Shown: in pieces, positions 33,886 through 44,810 of the stretch | Layout: the number at the start of each line of letters is the position of its first letter | Position numbering within the stretch: the first letter of the stretch is position 1 | Source of the DNA: Adenanthera pavonina | Lineage: Eukaryota; Streptophyta; Magnoliopsida; Fabales; Fabaceae | Length of the DNA: 64,000 nt | Direction: 5' to 3' | NCBI GenBank assembly: GCA_026686845.1 | Contig: JAIVEN010000018.1 | Location: 11,193,001 to 11,257,000 of the forward strand | Translations under genes and position numbers: made by a program | The notes under the pieces: model-generated | Seen by the model: only the letters and a program-made list of their open reading frames with translations | Databases searched by the model: none | Told to the model about the DNA's origin: nothing

Positions 33886-35561
33886 ATGGAACTAGACAAA
33901 GACAAAGACATAGTTATAGAGAGTGAGAGTGAAAGTGAAAGTGAATATGTTAATGGCATTGACGAGATTGCTAAGGATAGTAATGGAGCAAATATTGATG
34001 ATGATTACTTTAATCATTATGTTGACAATGATGTAATTGAGTTTATTGATGAAGACAATGGTCATTGTGCAAATGGGACACATAATCAATTGACATCTTC
34101 TATTATCCCTGAGTCAGTTTCAGCACTTGCTATGTATGATGAAGGCAATCTAATGATTCAATCTGATGATGAAAATGAGGAGCTGCATTCTATTCATGGA
34201 TCTAATGAGGATGAGGATACAAGCACCAAATATTGCCACTACAATCCTACAGAGATGGGTAAAGACTTTCAATTCCAGTTGAAGATGGAGTTTACATCAA
34301 TTAGTCAGTTTAAGGATGCAGTGAGAGATTATGCATTAATTCATGGTTATGATGTCCACTTTGTAAAGAATGATAAGGTGCAATGTAGAGTTGTATGCAA
34401 AAGTGGATGTCCTTGGTTAATGTTTGTGAGCATAGTGGGAGAGTCACTAACATATCGATTGAAGACTTTCAAATCTGAGCATTCTTGTGGTGTCACATTC
34501 AGTGGCAAGATGGCAACTTCAAAATGGATTACAGAGAAGGTAGTGGCACCTATGAGGTCAAAATAGGAACATGAAGCTAGCTGATGTCATTTCATTTGTG
34601 CAAGAGAACTATATGGCTAATGTCTCAGTTAATAAGGCATTGTGGGCTAGGAGAAGGGCGAAGGCTATCCTTAATGGTGATTATGTAGCAGAATACCACA
34701 AGTTGCCTGACTATTACAATGAAGTCCGAACTAGAAACCCCGGCACCAGTTTCGAGTTAATAACTGATAGCGTACAAATAGAGCAAGCATATGTTTTCAA
34801 GAGAATTTATGAGTGTTTAGAATCCGTTAAGAGGGGTTTCTTAGCAGCTTGTCAGTCAATCATTGGATTAGATGGATGTTTTTTAAAAGGACCATTCGGA
34901 GGAATATTACTTACAGCTGTAGCTTGGGACCCAAATGACCAATACTTTCCATTAGCTTGGGCCGTGGTTGAGAGTGAAAATAGGGATTCTTGGACTTTAT
35001 TCTTGAAAAACCTCTTTGATGACATTGGGCACGTCTATGAACATAGATGGGTCTTCATTTCTGACCAACAGAAGGCATGAAATATGATTATTGAAAAATC
35101 TATTTGCTTAACTCATTTTCATAGTCACTTAGATTCATGAGTTGACTTTATTTCACTTGCAGGGGTTACAACAAGTATTTGGAAAGTTGCTTGGGGGGTA
35201 TGAGCATCGTTATTGTGTATAACATTTATATGCTAATATCAAGTCAAGGTATGGAGGAGGTACTGTTATTAGAGACTTAGTGGTCCGTGCGGCGAAAGCC
35301 ACTCATGTTCGAGATTGGGAAGAGAATATGAATGAGCTGAAAGCCGTGTCAAATGAGGTGTATGATCATTTAATGACTTTTCCTCCATCTTGTTGGACCA
35401 GGTCACACTTTGGAGAACATACAAAATGTGATATGATCATGAATAACATAACAAAGTCATTCAATGGAAGATTGTTGGAAGCACGAGAATTTCCCATTAT
35501 CCGGTTGCTTGAATGGATCAGGACATATCTAATGACAAGAATTGCAGATAATTGGATTTGA
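33886..35561 (+). pseudogene. MURA-like transposase, frameshifted and C-terminally truncated
   Basis: The transposase of Mutator elements cuts and joins the element ends. The N-terminus (33886-34230) is acidic. It is followed by the MuDR DNA-binding domain (FTSISQFKDAVRDYAL, CKSGCPWLMFVS, then the EHSC end, about 34280-34500). An extra A near 34560 shifts the frame into 34571-35080. That part holds the catalytic start GLDGCFLKG and FISDQQ. An 88-nt intron (35075-35162) with a GC donor and AG acceptor fits here, because the reading resumes GLQQVFGKLLGGYEH. There is a stop at 35220. The last part, 35280-35561, reads to EWIRTYLMTRIADNW. The SWIM zinc finger normally following is absent. It cannot make a full enzyme. 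Confidence 0.93.
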
Positions 35562-36360
35562 AGAAATTATAACGACGACCAATAGAAATAGGAAGGAATA
35601 TGAGTGGCACCAATCAGAGAGCTACAAGCTATAAAAACCGTAGAACAATGGAAACAACCTTGTCAAAGCACAATCTGCATAAGGGATGTGCTGATATAAC
35701 CTAATATTAGTCCATGACTAGAGTGTCGTCAATGAGAGAGTGATGAAAGATCAAGCCAAAAAGATCGATTACACCAAAAGAGGGATGAGAGAGTGAGCTA
35801 CACACGCACCTGAGATCGATTCTGCGAGCTGTGAGTGACGCCAATGAGAGAGCGAAGACTGGCCATAAACTTAGAGAGAGTGATGAAGGCTGACGAACTC
35901 TGAGCTGCTCACAATAGATTCAACAAACCCTAGCAGAGATAGAGACCTCTGAGCTCGAAATAGGAATGCGTTTTGGGTGAATAGCCATGCATTTTATTCC
36001 ATATATGACACTGGTTATGGAAGAAGAATTAGTTATGAACCCCCAAATGCTACGAGTTATATAACACAAAAACTCACAAAATCAATTATGAAAGAAGAAG
36101 AATCAGGCAATACTCTAATCACACTCACCACATCATGTTGCATGACATAATACCGAACACGAAGTCAGAGAAGATGGCTACTGACATAAAGAACTTGACC
36201 AAGCTAAAAACCCTAGCAAAGAAAGAGGGATGTGCCGAGCAAATAGTCTTCATTAATCGAGTTGTGTGCCTTCTTTTCTATACGCATTGTTTTGAAAAAA
36301 AAATTAAAAAGGCCCTTTGCCATGTCATTTCCAAGCAGTCACCTACAATTTGATAGTTTA
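35562..36360. other. Unrelated 800-bp segment inside the MULE
   Basis: It replaces the transposase C-terminus. Read on the minus strand it resembles plant 5' leader DNA: agggtttgttg near 35925 and two ctctctcattg blocks near 35737 and 35845. It could be captured host DNA or the element's own second transcript leader. I recognise no protein. Confidence 0.4.
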
Positions 36361-36563
36361 GCTGCCACGTGATGTTTCATTAGCCAACTGAGCGCTTTTA
36401 ACATCGTTAATGGCATGTGGACAACCTTACACCACTTTTTGAAAGGTTAGGGACAGAGGGATTACACGGAGCAAACTTTAGGGACATATTTAAAAAAATT
36501 AAAACCTTAGGGACTAATTTCTATACCTAACAAAATCTCAGGGACCAAAAGTTTATTTTTCCC
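36361..36563 (-). repeat. Right terminal inverted repeat of MULE
   Basis: Complement of 32530-32735. Its outer end reads gtttatttttccc. Confidence 0.93.
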
Positions 36564-36572
36564 TAAATTTTA

Positions 36573-36950
36573 TTCTTTAAAAATTTTAAAATAATTTTAA
36601 ATTTAATATTTTTAAGTGGCAACCAACATTATTTTTTGACCAAAAGTGACAACCAACTAATATCCAATTTTATGGACTAATTTATAATTTAATCACTAGG
36701 CCCTAATCTTTAAATATAAATATTTTTCTCTTATTATCATGCACTTAATAATACTAGCTAGTACAAAAAAATTGTAATTAAAAATTTTGATATAATTTAA
36801 AGTTTCATTTTTAAAAATCTTAAAATAATTTTACCAACTGATATTTCAATTTTATGGATTAATTTATATCCAATTATTGTTGGACCCGAATCTTTAACTA
36901 ATAAATATGAATATCTTTGTCTTATTGTCATGCACTCAATGATGTAACTC
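36573..36950. repeat. Diverged tandem duplication upstream of CHI, 181-bp period
   Basis: ccaactaatatccaatttta (36653) and ccaactgatatttcaatttta-type sequence (36834) begin matching stretches. These run through tttatggactaatttat, ctaatcttta or gaatcttta, and tattatcatgcact or tattgtcatgcact. The first copy also matches the left flank of the MULE (about 32475-32520), so the MULE inserted into it. Confidence 0.8.
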
Positions 36951-36952
36951 AT

Positions 36953-37100
36953 ACGTGTGACAAACTAAAAACGTGTGAACATCCATATGATTTTTGGTAC
37001 CTTTCCCTTTCCTTCTCGACCAACTTGTTTTTTTTTTTTTTAGCCAGACCTTCTCGTGCAAGTTGAATGAGACATTTTCTATATAAATCAAGCCTTTCCT
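36953..37100 (+). promoter_or_regulatory. CHI core promoter region (predicted)
   Basis: A TATA box ctatataaat at 37079-37088 lies about 70 bp before the ATG. Two acgtgtga sequences (ACGT core, about 36953 and 36971) and a gaccaactt MYB-core-like site (about 37017) lie upstream. In other plants CHI is controlled by MYB/bHLH and bZIP factors; binding here is inference. Confidence 0.55.
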
Positions 37101-37157
37101 TCATTCTCCAAACCCTCACAAAGTACATCTTTTTCAAATAAATAACCATTTTCAGAT

Positions 37158-40100
37158 ATGGCGACAGTTCCGGCATCCCTCACCGGAGTGACAGTGGAGT
37201 TCCTCGAGTTTCCAGCCACCGTGACGCCTCCCGCCAGCTCCGACAAGTCCTATTTTCTTGGTGGCGCAGGTTCTTCTTCTTCTTCTTCTTCTTCTTCTTT
37301 TTACTATTCAGTCTTTCATAGATTAGATCTCATTCATCTAAAATATTGCCGCCGCAAGTTACAAAATCAAGTTTAACTGAATCAAATTTTTTCCTCCTTG
37401 ATTAATATAGTTCGTCATCATCTCATCTAAACTACGATCACTTCTACGCTACTTTTTGCGGTTTTGGATTCTTTTAATTTGAGGATGAAGAATCTGAGTT
37501 AAGATACTTCAAGAAGAAAAACGTAATCGTACTTAGATACATATCATTAATTTTTTTTTCTTTCAAATTTTTTTCCTTCAAAAAGTTTTTAAATAATTTA
37601 AAGTATTATTTTTTTTATTTTTAATATTTTTATATTATTTTTAAAATACTTATTTAAAACTTCAAGTTTTATTTTAATTTTTTAATTTTTGGTGTGTTAA
37701 GTTGTCTATGTAGTTTTATATGTATATATATATTATATCTATATCTCAAAATTTTTTATATCTAATGTGCATCTAAGATCTTTCTACTTCTGAAAATAGA
37801 GAAAACTACAATCATAAATTTTTTATTTATAATTTTATTTTCAAATTTAATAAATTTCTTCATAGCTAATCAAATACGTGTGGATCCAAGTCCTACATGC
37901 ATGTTTTATCAACTTTGTTAATATAACCAAATATATATCATTTTATTTAGTAATGGAAAATTATATATGAATGCACAATCATGCTTGTATATGCATTATT
38001 TCCATATTATAATCAGAGGATAACCATGATTGATATTGCTTTGAATAAAATAACTGAAATGTTGAATTTGGTGAATAATGAGGTAAGATGGTGTAAGAAG
38101 ATATGATTGATTATTTCTTTATAATCATATTGCAGCAGTTTTTCATTTTTAATATTTTAAAAATACAAATAAGAATGCCATTTTTTTATTTAAAAAATAC
38201 CTTTTTATTAATTATTCTATTCCATTTGTTAAACATAGTCTAAAGGAATTACTTTTCTATGTGTATGTATATATAGATATATAATATTTATCCCAAAAAT
38301 TAATTGATATGTTTCATAAGTCCTGATCAATATGACTTACTTGATTGAGTACATGAGACTAATTTAATTAATATATCATCAATATATTTATTGAAAGTTT
38401 TAGGAAGCCATCCATCCTATTTGCCATAAACATAAACAATATGACATTTCTCACAATTATTTTTTTTTAATGGAATCCATATACAGTATGGGACTCACTT
38501 TTAAAGATATATAATATATTATTCATATTCATATTATAATAATGAAAGGATAAGGATGAATGATGCTGCATGATTTGACTAAAACAAATAATTTAATTGA
38601 ATTAGTGGTTTGGTGTGCAGGAGCGAGGGGGTTGGTGATAGATGGTCAGTTCATAAAGTTCACAGCCATTGGAGTTTACTTGGAAGATAAAGCTTTCCCA
38701 TCTCTGGCCTCTAAGTGGAAGGGCAAGGCAGAACATGAGTTGTTGAATTCAATTGATTTCTTCAGAGATATCGTCAAAGGTACTCTACCAACACTAATAT
38801 TATACTTTTCATTTCTATATAAGTATTTCCCAAGTGAAAGTGTTATGTATAAAAGGAAAATTTATAATGTTATAGAATTTAAAATTTGATTTGATTCCTC
38901 CCCCCGGTTGAAAAAATAATGTCATAGATAAATTGGAGAAATTTTCTTTAAATTTTAATGAAATTATGTAGGCATGTTAAATATTTAAATTAATATAAAT
39001 TCCTCTCAAAATACTAAAAATTATACAGATCATAATCTTTCTGATAAAAGGTAAATCATGAGTATTTTTGTGAGTTTTGTTAAAATCACACGCGCGCGTG
39101 AGCACATGCAAGGCATATACATATATTGTATTTTTAAAATTAATACAAACTTGTGAAAAATTGAAAGAAAGTTGGTATATTTTAGTTTCTATTTTTTTTA
39201 AATAGATTTTGAAAATTGAATGGAGATTTGTTTCATTTTACAAAATGTAAAGAAGATATATGGAGTTTAATATTTTTTTAAGAAAACGTTATATAAATTT
39301 TAAAAATAAAAAAGCATTTTGTATAGTTTCAATAAAGCTTGAGGAAGATTTGTATAATTTATTATTAATTTTATGATTTTTTTAATTTATAAATTCTCTC
39401 TTATTTAAAATAAATAAAAAACTTTTTTTGATTTCTAATATAATTTGCTTCTAACTACTTTACATAAATTATAAAAAATAGTTAAAATTATTAAATTTTC
39501 TAAAATTTTTATTACTTCATAAAATTATCCCTAATTAAATGCCTTTAATCATAAGTGTAATTATTAAGGACATTTAAAAAAATTAATACTTAAACCATTT
39601 TACAATATGACTTATATTTAAAATTATGAAAACTTATAATATAAATTTGATGGAGTAATGATTTCTAGAAAACTAGGAAAGTATAAAAAAAAATTCAAAT
39701 TAATTTTGTCATATTTCATCCAACCAAAGTTCACATGTATTCTTTTTGTTTGGACAAAAACGGTGGCGTGCTTAACCCACGTGATACGTGTCTCATTGTT
39801 TGACCATAATAGTCCTGTCACATGGTGGGGACATGCAAAAGTCCAATTTCTCTTTGTTGCGCTTGTCTTTTTTGTTTTTTAATGTACACTTTAATTACAA
39901 AATGTTCAGATTAAATTTTTTATTGATTCAGATCAATTTATATATTTATAAACTACTAAATCTGAACCATTATAGAACCTTTGTATTAAAAAAGTTTAGT
40001 GGGAAATAGAATTTTAAAATATAAGTTATTTTGTGAAATTTAGTAATAATTTAATTTTTTTTATTTTTGCCTCCATTAGACCTCAATTAAAGTAAGTAAT

Positions 40101-41947
40101 TGATTTTTTTTATAGTAAAAAAAGATTAAAAGAGATAATAATAATTAAGATGAAATAATAAATAATTTAATAATAATAATTTTAAAAAATTATGATAATT
40201 TTAGAAAATATTAAGATATGTAACTAATTTTAACTATTCTTCTTAATGGAAAGAGGTGATTAAATTTATCCTATATTTTAGGATATTTTAAAACAGAAGG
40301 AGTATTAAATTTGACGGCCCTCGGCGGCTGCAGTGGGCTATCCACTAAATGGAGAGAAATTTTGGGTAGGGACACACAGGCACACACACATATATCTCTG
40401 GTAATAAAATTGACCAACAAAAAAAAAAAAGGAGAGAATCTAATTCTTGAATAAATGATTTGAACAAAGAAAAATAGAATAAACTGAGAAGGAAATTGAT
40501 TTGATTTGGATATGATATTTGCAGGACCATACGAGAAATTAATAAGAGGGTCGAAGATATTGCCATTGACAGGTGCAGAATACGTATCGAAGGTCTCAGA
40601 AAACTGTGTGAGCCATTTGAAATCTGCAGGGACCTATACTGAAGCAGAGGCTGAAGCCATTGATAAATTCGTTCAAATCTTCAAGCCCCACAACTTCCAA
40701 GCTGGCTCTTCCGTTTTCTACTTACAATCTCCCAATGGAACTTTAACGGTCAGTTCATTCATCCAATTTGATTTCACATATACCATCATTAGCTAAGTCA
40801 GGTTGGGTGGAAATGACTTGCTCGATATCTCTTAGGTAAAGTGTTTGACTTGAGCATTGTTAAAAGAAAAAAAAAATTACTATGTTAGAAGAGTTTAATA
40901 TAGCTCCAATCCGGATTTGTAAGTAGCTAGATATCGAATAGTTTTCAAATAAATAAATAAAAGTTTTTCTCAGTGATTTCCATCATTAAAAATAAACAAA
41001 TGAAACATATATAGATGGTTAAAATGAAGTAAAAATTTTCATTTAGTTCTGTGACTAAAAGTATTAGTATTAATTGAGGAGAGTAGTTGAGATGTCCTTG
41101 ATTATTGCAGACTTTTTAGTAACTTGATAATGATACGAAACTAATTAAATTAAATGACCATAGAGGTTAGTATAAATTACTCCCTCACATCCTAATTATG
41201 AGACTCTTGAAGTTTTCATGGTTCTTATGGGACTTTTTACAAAATGTGTGGAGCAATTATTGTTTTTTTAAAAATATACTCTTCATAATTATTGTAGTAA
41301 TTAGTAGTTTTTAACTTTCTCTTTCATGTGTAAAAAAAAAAGAGCCACTTTTAATGACTTTAATTAAAGATAATTTTGAAATGATATAATACTTCCTCTA
41401 ATCCTTAATATAAAACCCTTTTTACTAAATTATGTGAATTAAAAATGAAAGTTATAGTTAGTTAACTATCTTGAATTCTCTAAAAATTAAAACATTTTTT
41501 TTAAATTATTTTTATTTAATCTTTCTTTCCCTCTTTAGGATGCATTAAATAGGACCATTTTTGGAATATCTTTGTAAAGAATTTTATATTTAAAATCAAG
41601 ACAAAATGTTCTATATTTAGAACTAAATGAAGTATTTTTTAAAAAAAAAATCTCAACTCATTTTAAGGTGTAATTCAGCTAAAAGGTTCTCATAAATATA
41701 AATATAACCGGAGGGCGTAAATAACAATAACAAATAATTTTTCATGTAAATAACTTTTTAATTTTCCCTTCTTTTAAATTTATAGATTAGTTTCTCTGAA
41801 GATGGCACACTACCAGAACGTGTAGCGGGAGTGGTAGAAAACAAAGCAGTTTCAGAGACAGTGTTGGAGACGATGATCGGAGAGCATGCTGTGTCTCCTG
41901 CATTGAAACAGAGTTTGGCTTCGAGATTGTCTCCATTATTCAATTAA
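37158..41947 (+). CDS. CHI: Chalcone isomerase (chalcone-flavanone isomerase), 4 exons
   Basis: It closes the C ring of naringenin chalcone to (2S)-naringenin, the second committed step of flavonoid synthesis in the cytosol. Exons are 37158-37269, 38621-38779, 40525-40748 and 41786-41947. All three introns are GT-AG, and joining them gives 657 nt and 218 residues, a normal size. Active-site residues are present, offset +4 from alfalfa numbering: R40 (GARGL), T52 (KFTAIGVYLE), Y110 and N117 (TGAEYVSKVSENC), T194 and M195 (LETMIGEHAVSP). The T-M pair is the one I associate with type II enzymes, which also accept 6'-deoxychalcone; type assignment from two residues is weak. There is no signal peptide, stop or frameshift. 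The start is the first ATG after the TATA box and gives the family N-terminus. This is the only intact host gene in the window. Confidence 0.97.
37270..37300 (+). repeat. (TTC)n microsatellite at the start of CHI intron 1
   Basis: About nine ttc units directly follow the donor gt, a likely polymorphic site beside the splice junction. Confidence 0.85.
39778..39790. promoter_or_regulatory. G-box pair in CHI intron 2
   Basis: cacgtg followed by tacgtg within 13 bp (39778-39790), bHLH/bZIP core sites. The palindrome cacgcgcgcgtg lies in the same intron at 39089-39100. Function is not shown. Confidence 0.3.
41180..41717. mobile_element. Stowaway-like MITE in CHI intron 3 (outer, interrupted)
   Basis: Between TA dinucleotides (41178-41179 and 41718-41719). 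The left end is CTCCCTCACATCC; the right end, reversed, is CGCCCTCCGGTTATA. It contains a second MITE, so the outer element alone is about 300 bp. Confidence 0.65.
41392..41632. mobile_element. Stowaway-like MITE nested in the previous one
   Basis: 241 bp between TA dinucleotides (41390-41391 and 41633-41634). The left end is CTTCCTCTAATCCTTAATAT; the right end, reversed, is CTTCATTTAGTTCTAAATAT. Confidence 0.7.
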
Positions 41948-42084
41948 TATTCTCAACTATCATTAAACACCCAGAATTATTGAAGCACAAGTTGGAGACT
42001 TTTCAACATCGATCTTACTTTAAGTGATCATATATATGTTTGGATTATATTTACGCATAATTATTGTTGTACTTTGTGTTGTTT

Positions 42085-42090
42085 AATAAA
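42085..42090 (+). terminator. CHI poly(A) signal (predicted)
   Basis: aataaa 138 nt after the stop codon, in T-rich DNA, is the best candidate for the polyadenylation signal. Confidence 0.5.
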
Positions 42091-42829
42091 TGTTGTGTAT
42101 GGTAAATTATGCTTACCTTATTCCTTTGTTTTCGTACAAGGGGACACATGGGAGCTTTCTTAATCCTTTTGTTGTTTCATGTACTTTGTTTTAATTTCAA
42201 TATATTTGCTCGTTTGATTAAAAAATGCTCATAAAATGAGAATAAATAGCGTTGTTTTATAACTAGTACATTGTTTTTATTACATCATCAATTTCAATAT
42301 CATTTCTATATATAAATTAGTTACATTCATACATATAATTGTTGTAGTTACATTCAAAGAGTGAACAAGTAAGGGACCTTAAATAAGGTATTTGGTATTA
42401 TTATCTAGATAACAAATGAAGGCAAATTCTTTTTTTTATAAAAAAAAATTTAAATTTAAGATCTTATTTAAGTATTATGGATAATAGTTAATTCTTGTTC
42501 TTTTATTTTTAGAAATTTAAGTTAACGAAGAATTATGAGAAGTAAAGTATGACTTCTAAATAAAGAAATAAAATAATAATAAAGAGAATCTAAGAAATTG
42601 GCTATAACAATGCCTTTATTACTTGAAACTGAAAATTTTTCATAAGAATTTGTTTACATTAATGTTGTATGTCTGTGTTGTTTCAAGATTCTTCATGATG
42701 GCCTTCTAGTTTATTTACATTTTTATTACAGTGCTTCGAGATTTTCAACATGGCCTTCCTAAATGTTATCATTATGTCGTTCACGTGCTAACTTTGCTTG
42801 TCTTCATTATTTCTTTTCATTGAAAAGAA
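42091..42829. other. Non-coding DNA between CHI and the pararetrovirus remnant
   Basis: AT-rich. No gene is supported. Confidence 0.5.
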
Positions 42830-43260
42830 CAAGAGCAGCCTCTGGGCAAAAACTAAAAAGGCCAAAATTTAGGACAGAGCCTTTTTTTATAGGTACAAAA
42901 GCAATAGAAAATATTACAAAGTATCAAGAAGGCATTGAAGAACCTTTAAACAAAAAATAAAGGAGGAAAGTTATGAAAGAAATAAAAGAGATATAATGTG
43001 CTTTAAGTGTGGACAATTTGGATATTATGCTAATAAGTGTAAAACAAAGAAAAAGATTAAATCATTATCTATAAGTGAAGAAAATAAGTAAAATTTATTA
43101 AGAGTATTAATAAATTAAGATTATTCTAAATAAGAAGAACAATACTCTTATGAAGAGAAGAAGGAGAAGGGGAAGAAGAACACATTTATCAAATACAAGA
43201 AAAAATAGAATCACCAGAAACCAAATGAGTAAAATGTTTAGGACCTAGATTATGTAGATG

Positions 43261-43280
43261 TGAAGAATGTATTGTAAATA
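43261..43280. repeat. Target-site duplication of second RTE insertion (left)
   Basis: tgaagaatgtattgtaaata is repeated exactly at 43810-43829, on the other side of the RTE copy. Confidence 0.95.
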
Positions 43281-43809
43281 CAACAACAACAACAATAATA
43301 GCAGTATTAGCCTTTTCCCACTATGTGAGGTCGGTTACATGGATCATACGATATCAATGGGCTATATCAAATACCATCTCCTCATATAAATCATTTCTCA
43401 AAAAGTCATTCCTTATAATTTCTCTTAGTGTCATTTTTAGTCTTTTTCTGCACCTTTTAATAGGGCTCCAAACTATTTGATCAACCCTTCTCACTGGCTC
43501 TTTTTGTCCTCTTCTTTGTACATGTCCAAACCACCTTAAATGATTTTTTATTATTTTCTCCTCGATAGGTGCTACTCTAATTTTCCTTCATATACAGTCA
43601 TTTTGTATCTTATCCAATTTTGCATAACCACATATCCATCTCAACATTCTCATCTCTACTACTTGTATCTTATGTTCTTGTTGTCCTTTCAAAGCTCAAC
43701 ATTTACTATCATATAGTATCGCTGGTTTTATAGTTGTTCGATAAAATTTTTCTTTAAACTTAGTAAGTACCTTTCTATCATAAATAACTCTTAATGCTAT
43801 TCTCCATAT
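43281..43809 (-). mobile_element. RTE-type LINE 3' copy inside the pararetrovirus remnant
   Basis: Minus-strand 529-bp insertion. It starts (plus sense) with caacaacaacaa, the complement of the RTE (gtt)n tail. It then reads, on the minus strand, through the same C-terminal protein end as 7085-7700 (for example HLRWFGHVQRR near 43520). The exact 20-bp duplication shows target-primed insertion. Removing it and one duplication copy restores continuity of the viral remnant. Confidence 0.93.
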
Positions 43810-44810
43810 TGAAGAATGTATTGTAAATAATAAAGGAAAATACATTAATAGAATAAATAGAGAAAATCTTCAACTTTTAGTTGATATAGTAGAAAAAATA
43901 GATGATGAGGACATAAAAAGACAATACATTTTGAAAATAAAAGATATACTAGACATAGATGAAAAGGAAACAGAAATACCGCCTCATATAACTATGAAAG
44001 ATGTATTAAAGAAATTTGATAATAAAACATCTCAAGTAGGGATAAAGGAATTACAACAAGAAATCAGAAATATTAAAGAAGAAATAAAAGAATTAAAAAA
44101 GAATGAAGTAAGTAAAGAATTAGAAATCTTAGAAATAAAAGCAAAGCTTAAAGAAATGACCAGAAGAAAAGTAATAATAGAATCAGATAGTGAAAATGAT
44201 AGAGAAGTACCCCCAAAAGAAAATCACGAAAAATTTATACAAAGAATTTCCCAAATAACATATCTAAAATGGTATTGTCAAGTACATATATTAACAAATG
44301 GGGAATATTCAAGGAATATGATAGTTATAATAAACTCAAGGGTAGATATCAACTATATACAAGAAGGGTTAATACCCACTAGATATTATGAAAAGATATT
44401 AGAGAAACTGTCAACAACTAATAGTAATAAATTGGACAAACAATCCAATGCTTATATATGTAACCAAGAAATATGATTTAAGAATATATTCTCTATGATC
44501 TTATTTATAAGGTGTTATTGACTAATACATGAATATTAAGTAGAGTTAGTTATACTCTCAAAGTTATAACAAATTAGTATAAGTTTCCAATTTCACCCCT
44601 ACTACTCATTTAAGTGGCAATAATTATTTGTGGAGTAAAGAGTGAAACAATTTACAAGACAATAAAATTATTAAGGATAAAGTAGAAAATTCATATAAAA
44701 ATTTGATACCACAATTTATAAATAAGATTAAATAAATCTTTTAGATAATACCTTATAAATGATATTAAAGGAAGTATTTATTTTAGTTAAAAACTTAAGT
44801 GAGTGAATTA

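Larger units (their letters stand above)
32530..36563 (+). mobile_element. Mutator-like element (MULE) with long TIRs, insertion intact
   Basis: 4034 bp with both termini and an exact 9-bp target duplication. The terminal inverted repeats are about 200 bp (32530-32735 and 36361-36563), beginning GGGAAAAATAA. The middle carries a MURA-type transposase (33886-35561) that is shifted and truncated, and on the right about 800 bp of unrelated DNA. The element ends about 590 bp upstream of the CHI start codon. Confidence 0.96.
42830..44513 (+). pseudogene. Endogenous pararetrovirus remnant, left half (coat-protein knuckle and protease)
   Basis: A Caulimoviridae-like polyprotein remnant on the plus strand. 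A knuckle-like CFKCGQFGYYANKC (42999-43040) follows the family spacing, but the His position reads Tyr. A Lys/Glu-rich linker follows and is cut by an RTE insertion (43281-43809). Beyond it, 43931-44476 carries a coiled-coil-like Glu/Lys stretch. It is followed by a protease-type segment (CQVHILTNGEYSRNMIVII, then a VDINYIQEGLIPTRYYE part). The DSG triad position reads NSR (44333-44341). The Asp is therefore lost, and both changes fit G-to-A. Stops occur before 43900. The protease is interrupted near 44513 and resumes at 56799. The genus is not fixed. It is non-functional. Confidence 0.85.

Noticed and set aside
36135..36353. 72-codon frame at the right inner edge of the MULE
   Set aside because: It has no recognisable domain and runs up to the TIR. 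Treated as non-coding.
37158..41947. Naming the plant as a legume from the type II-like CHI residues
   Set aside because: Two residues are not enough, and no other taxonomic marker is present.
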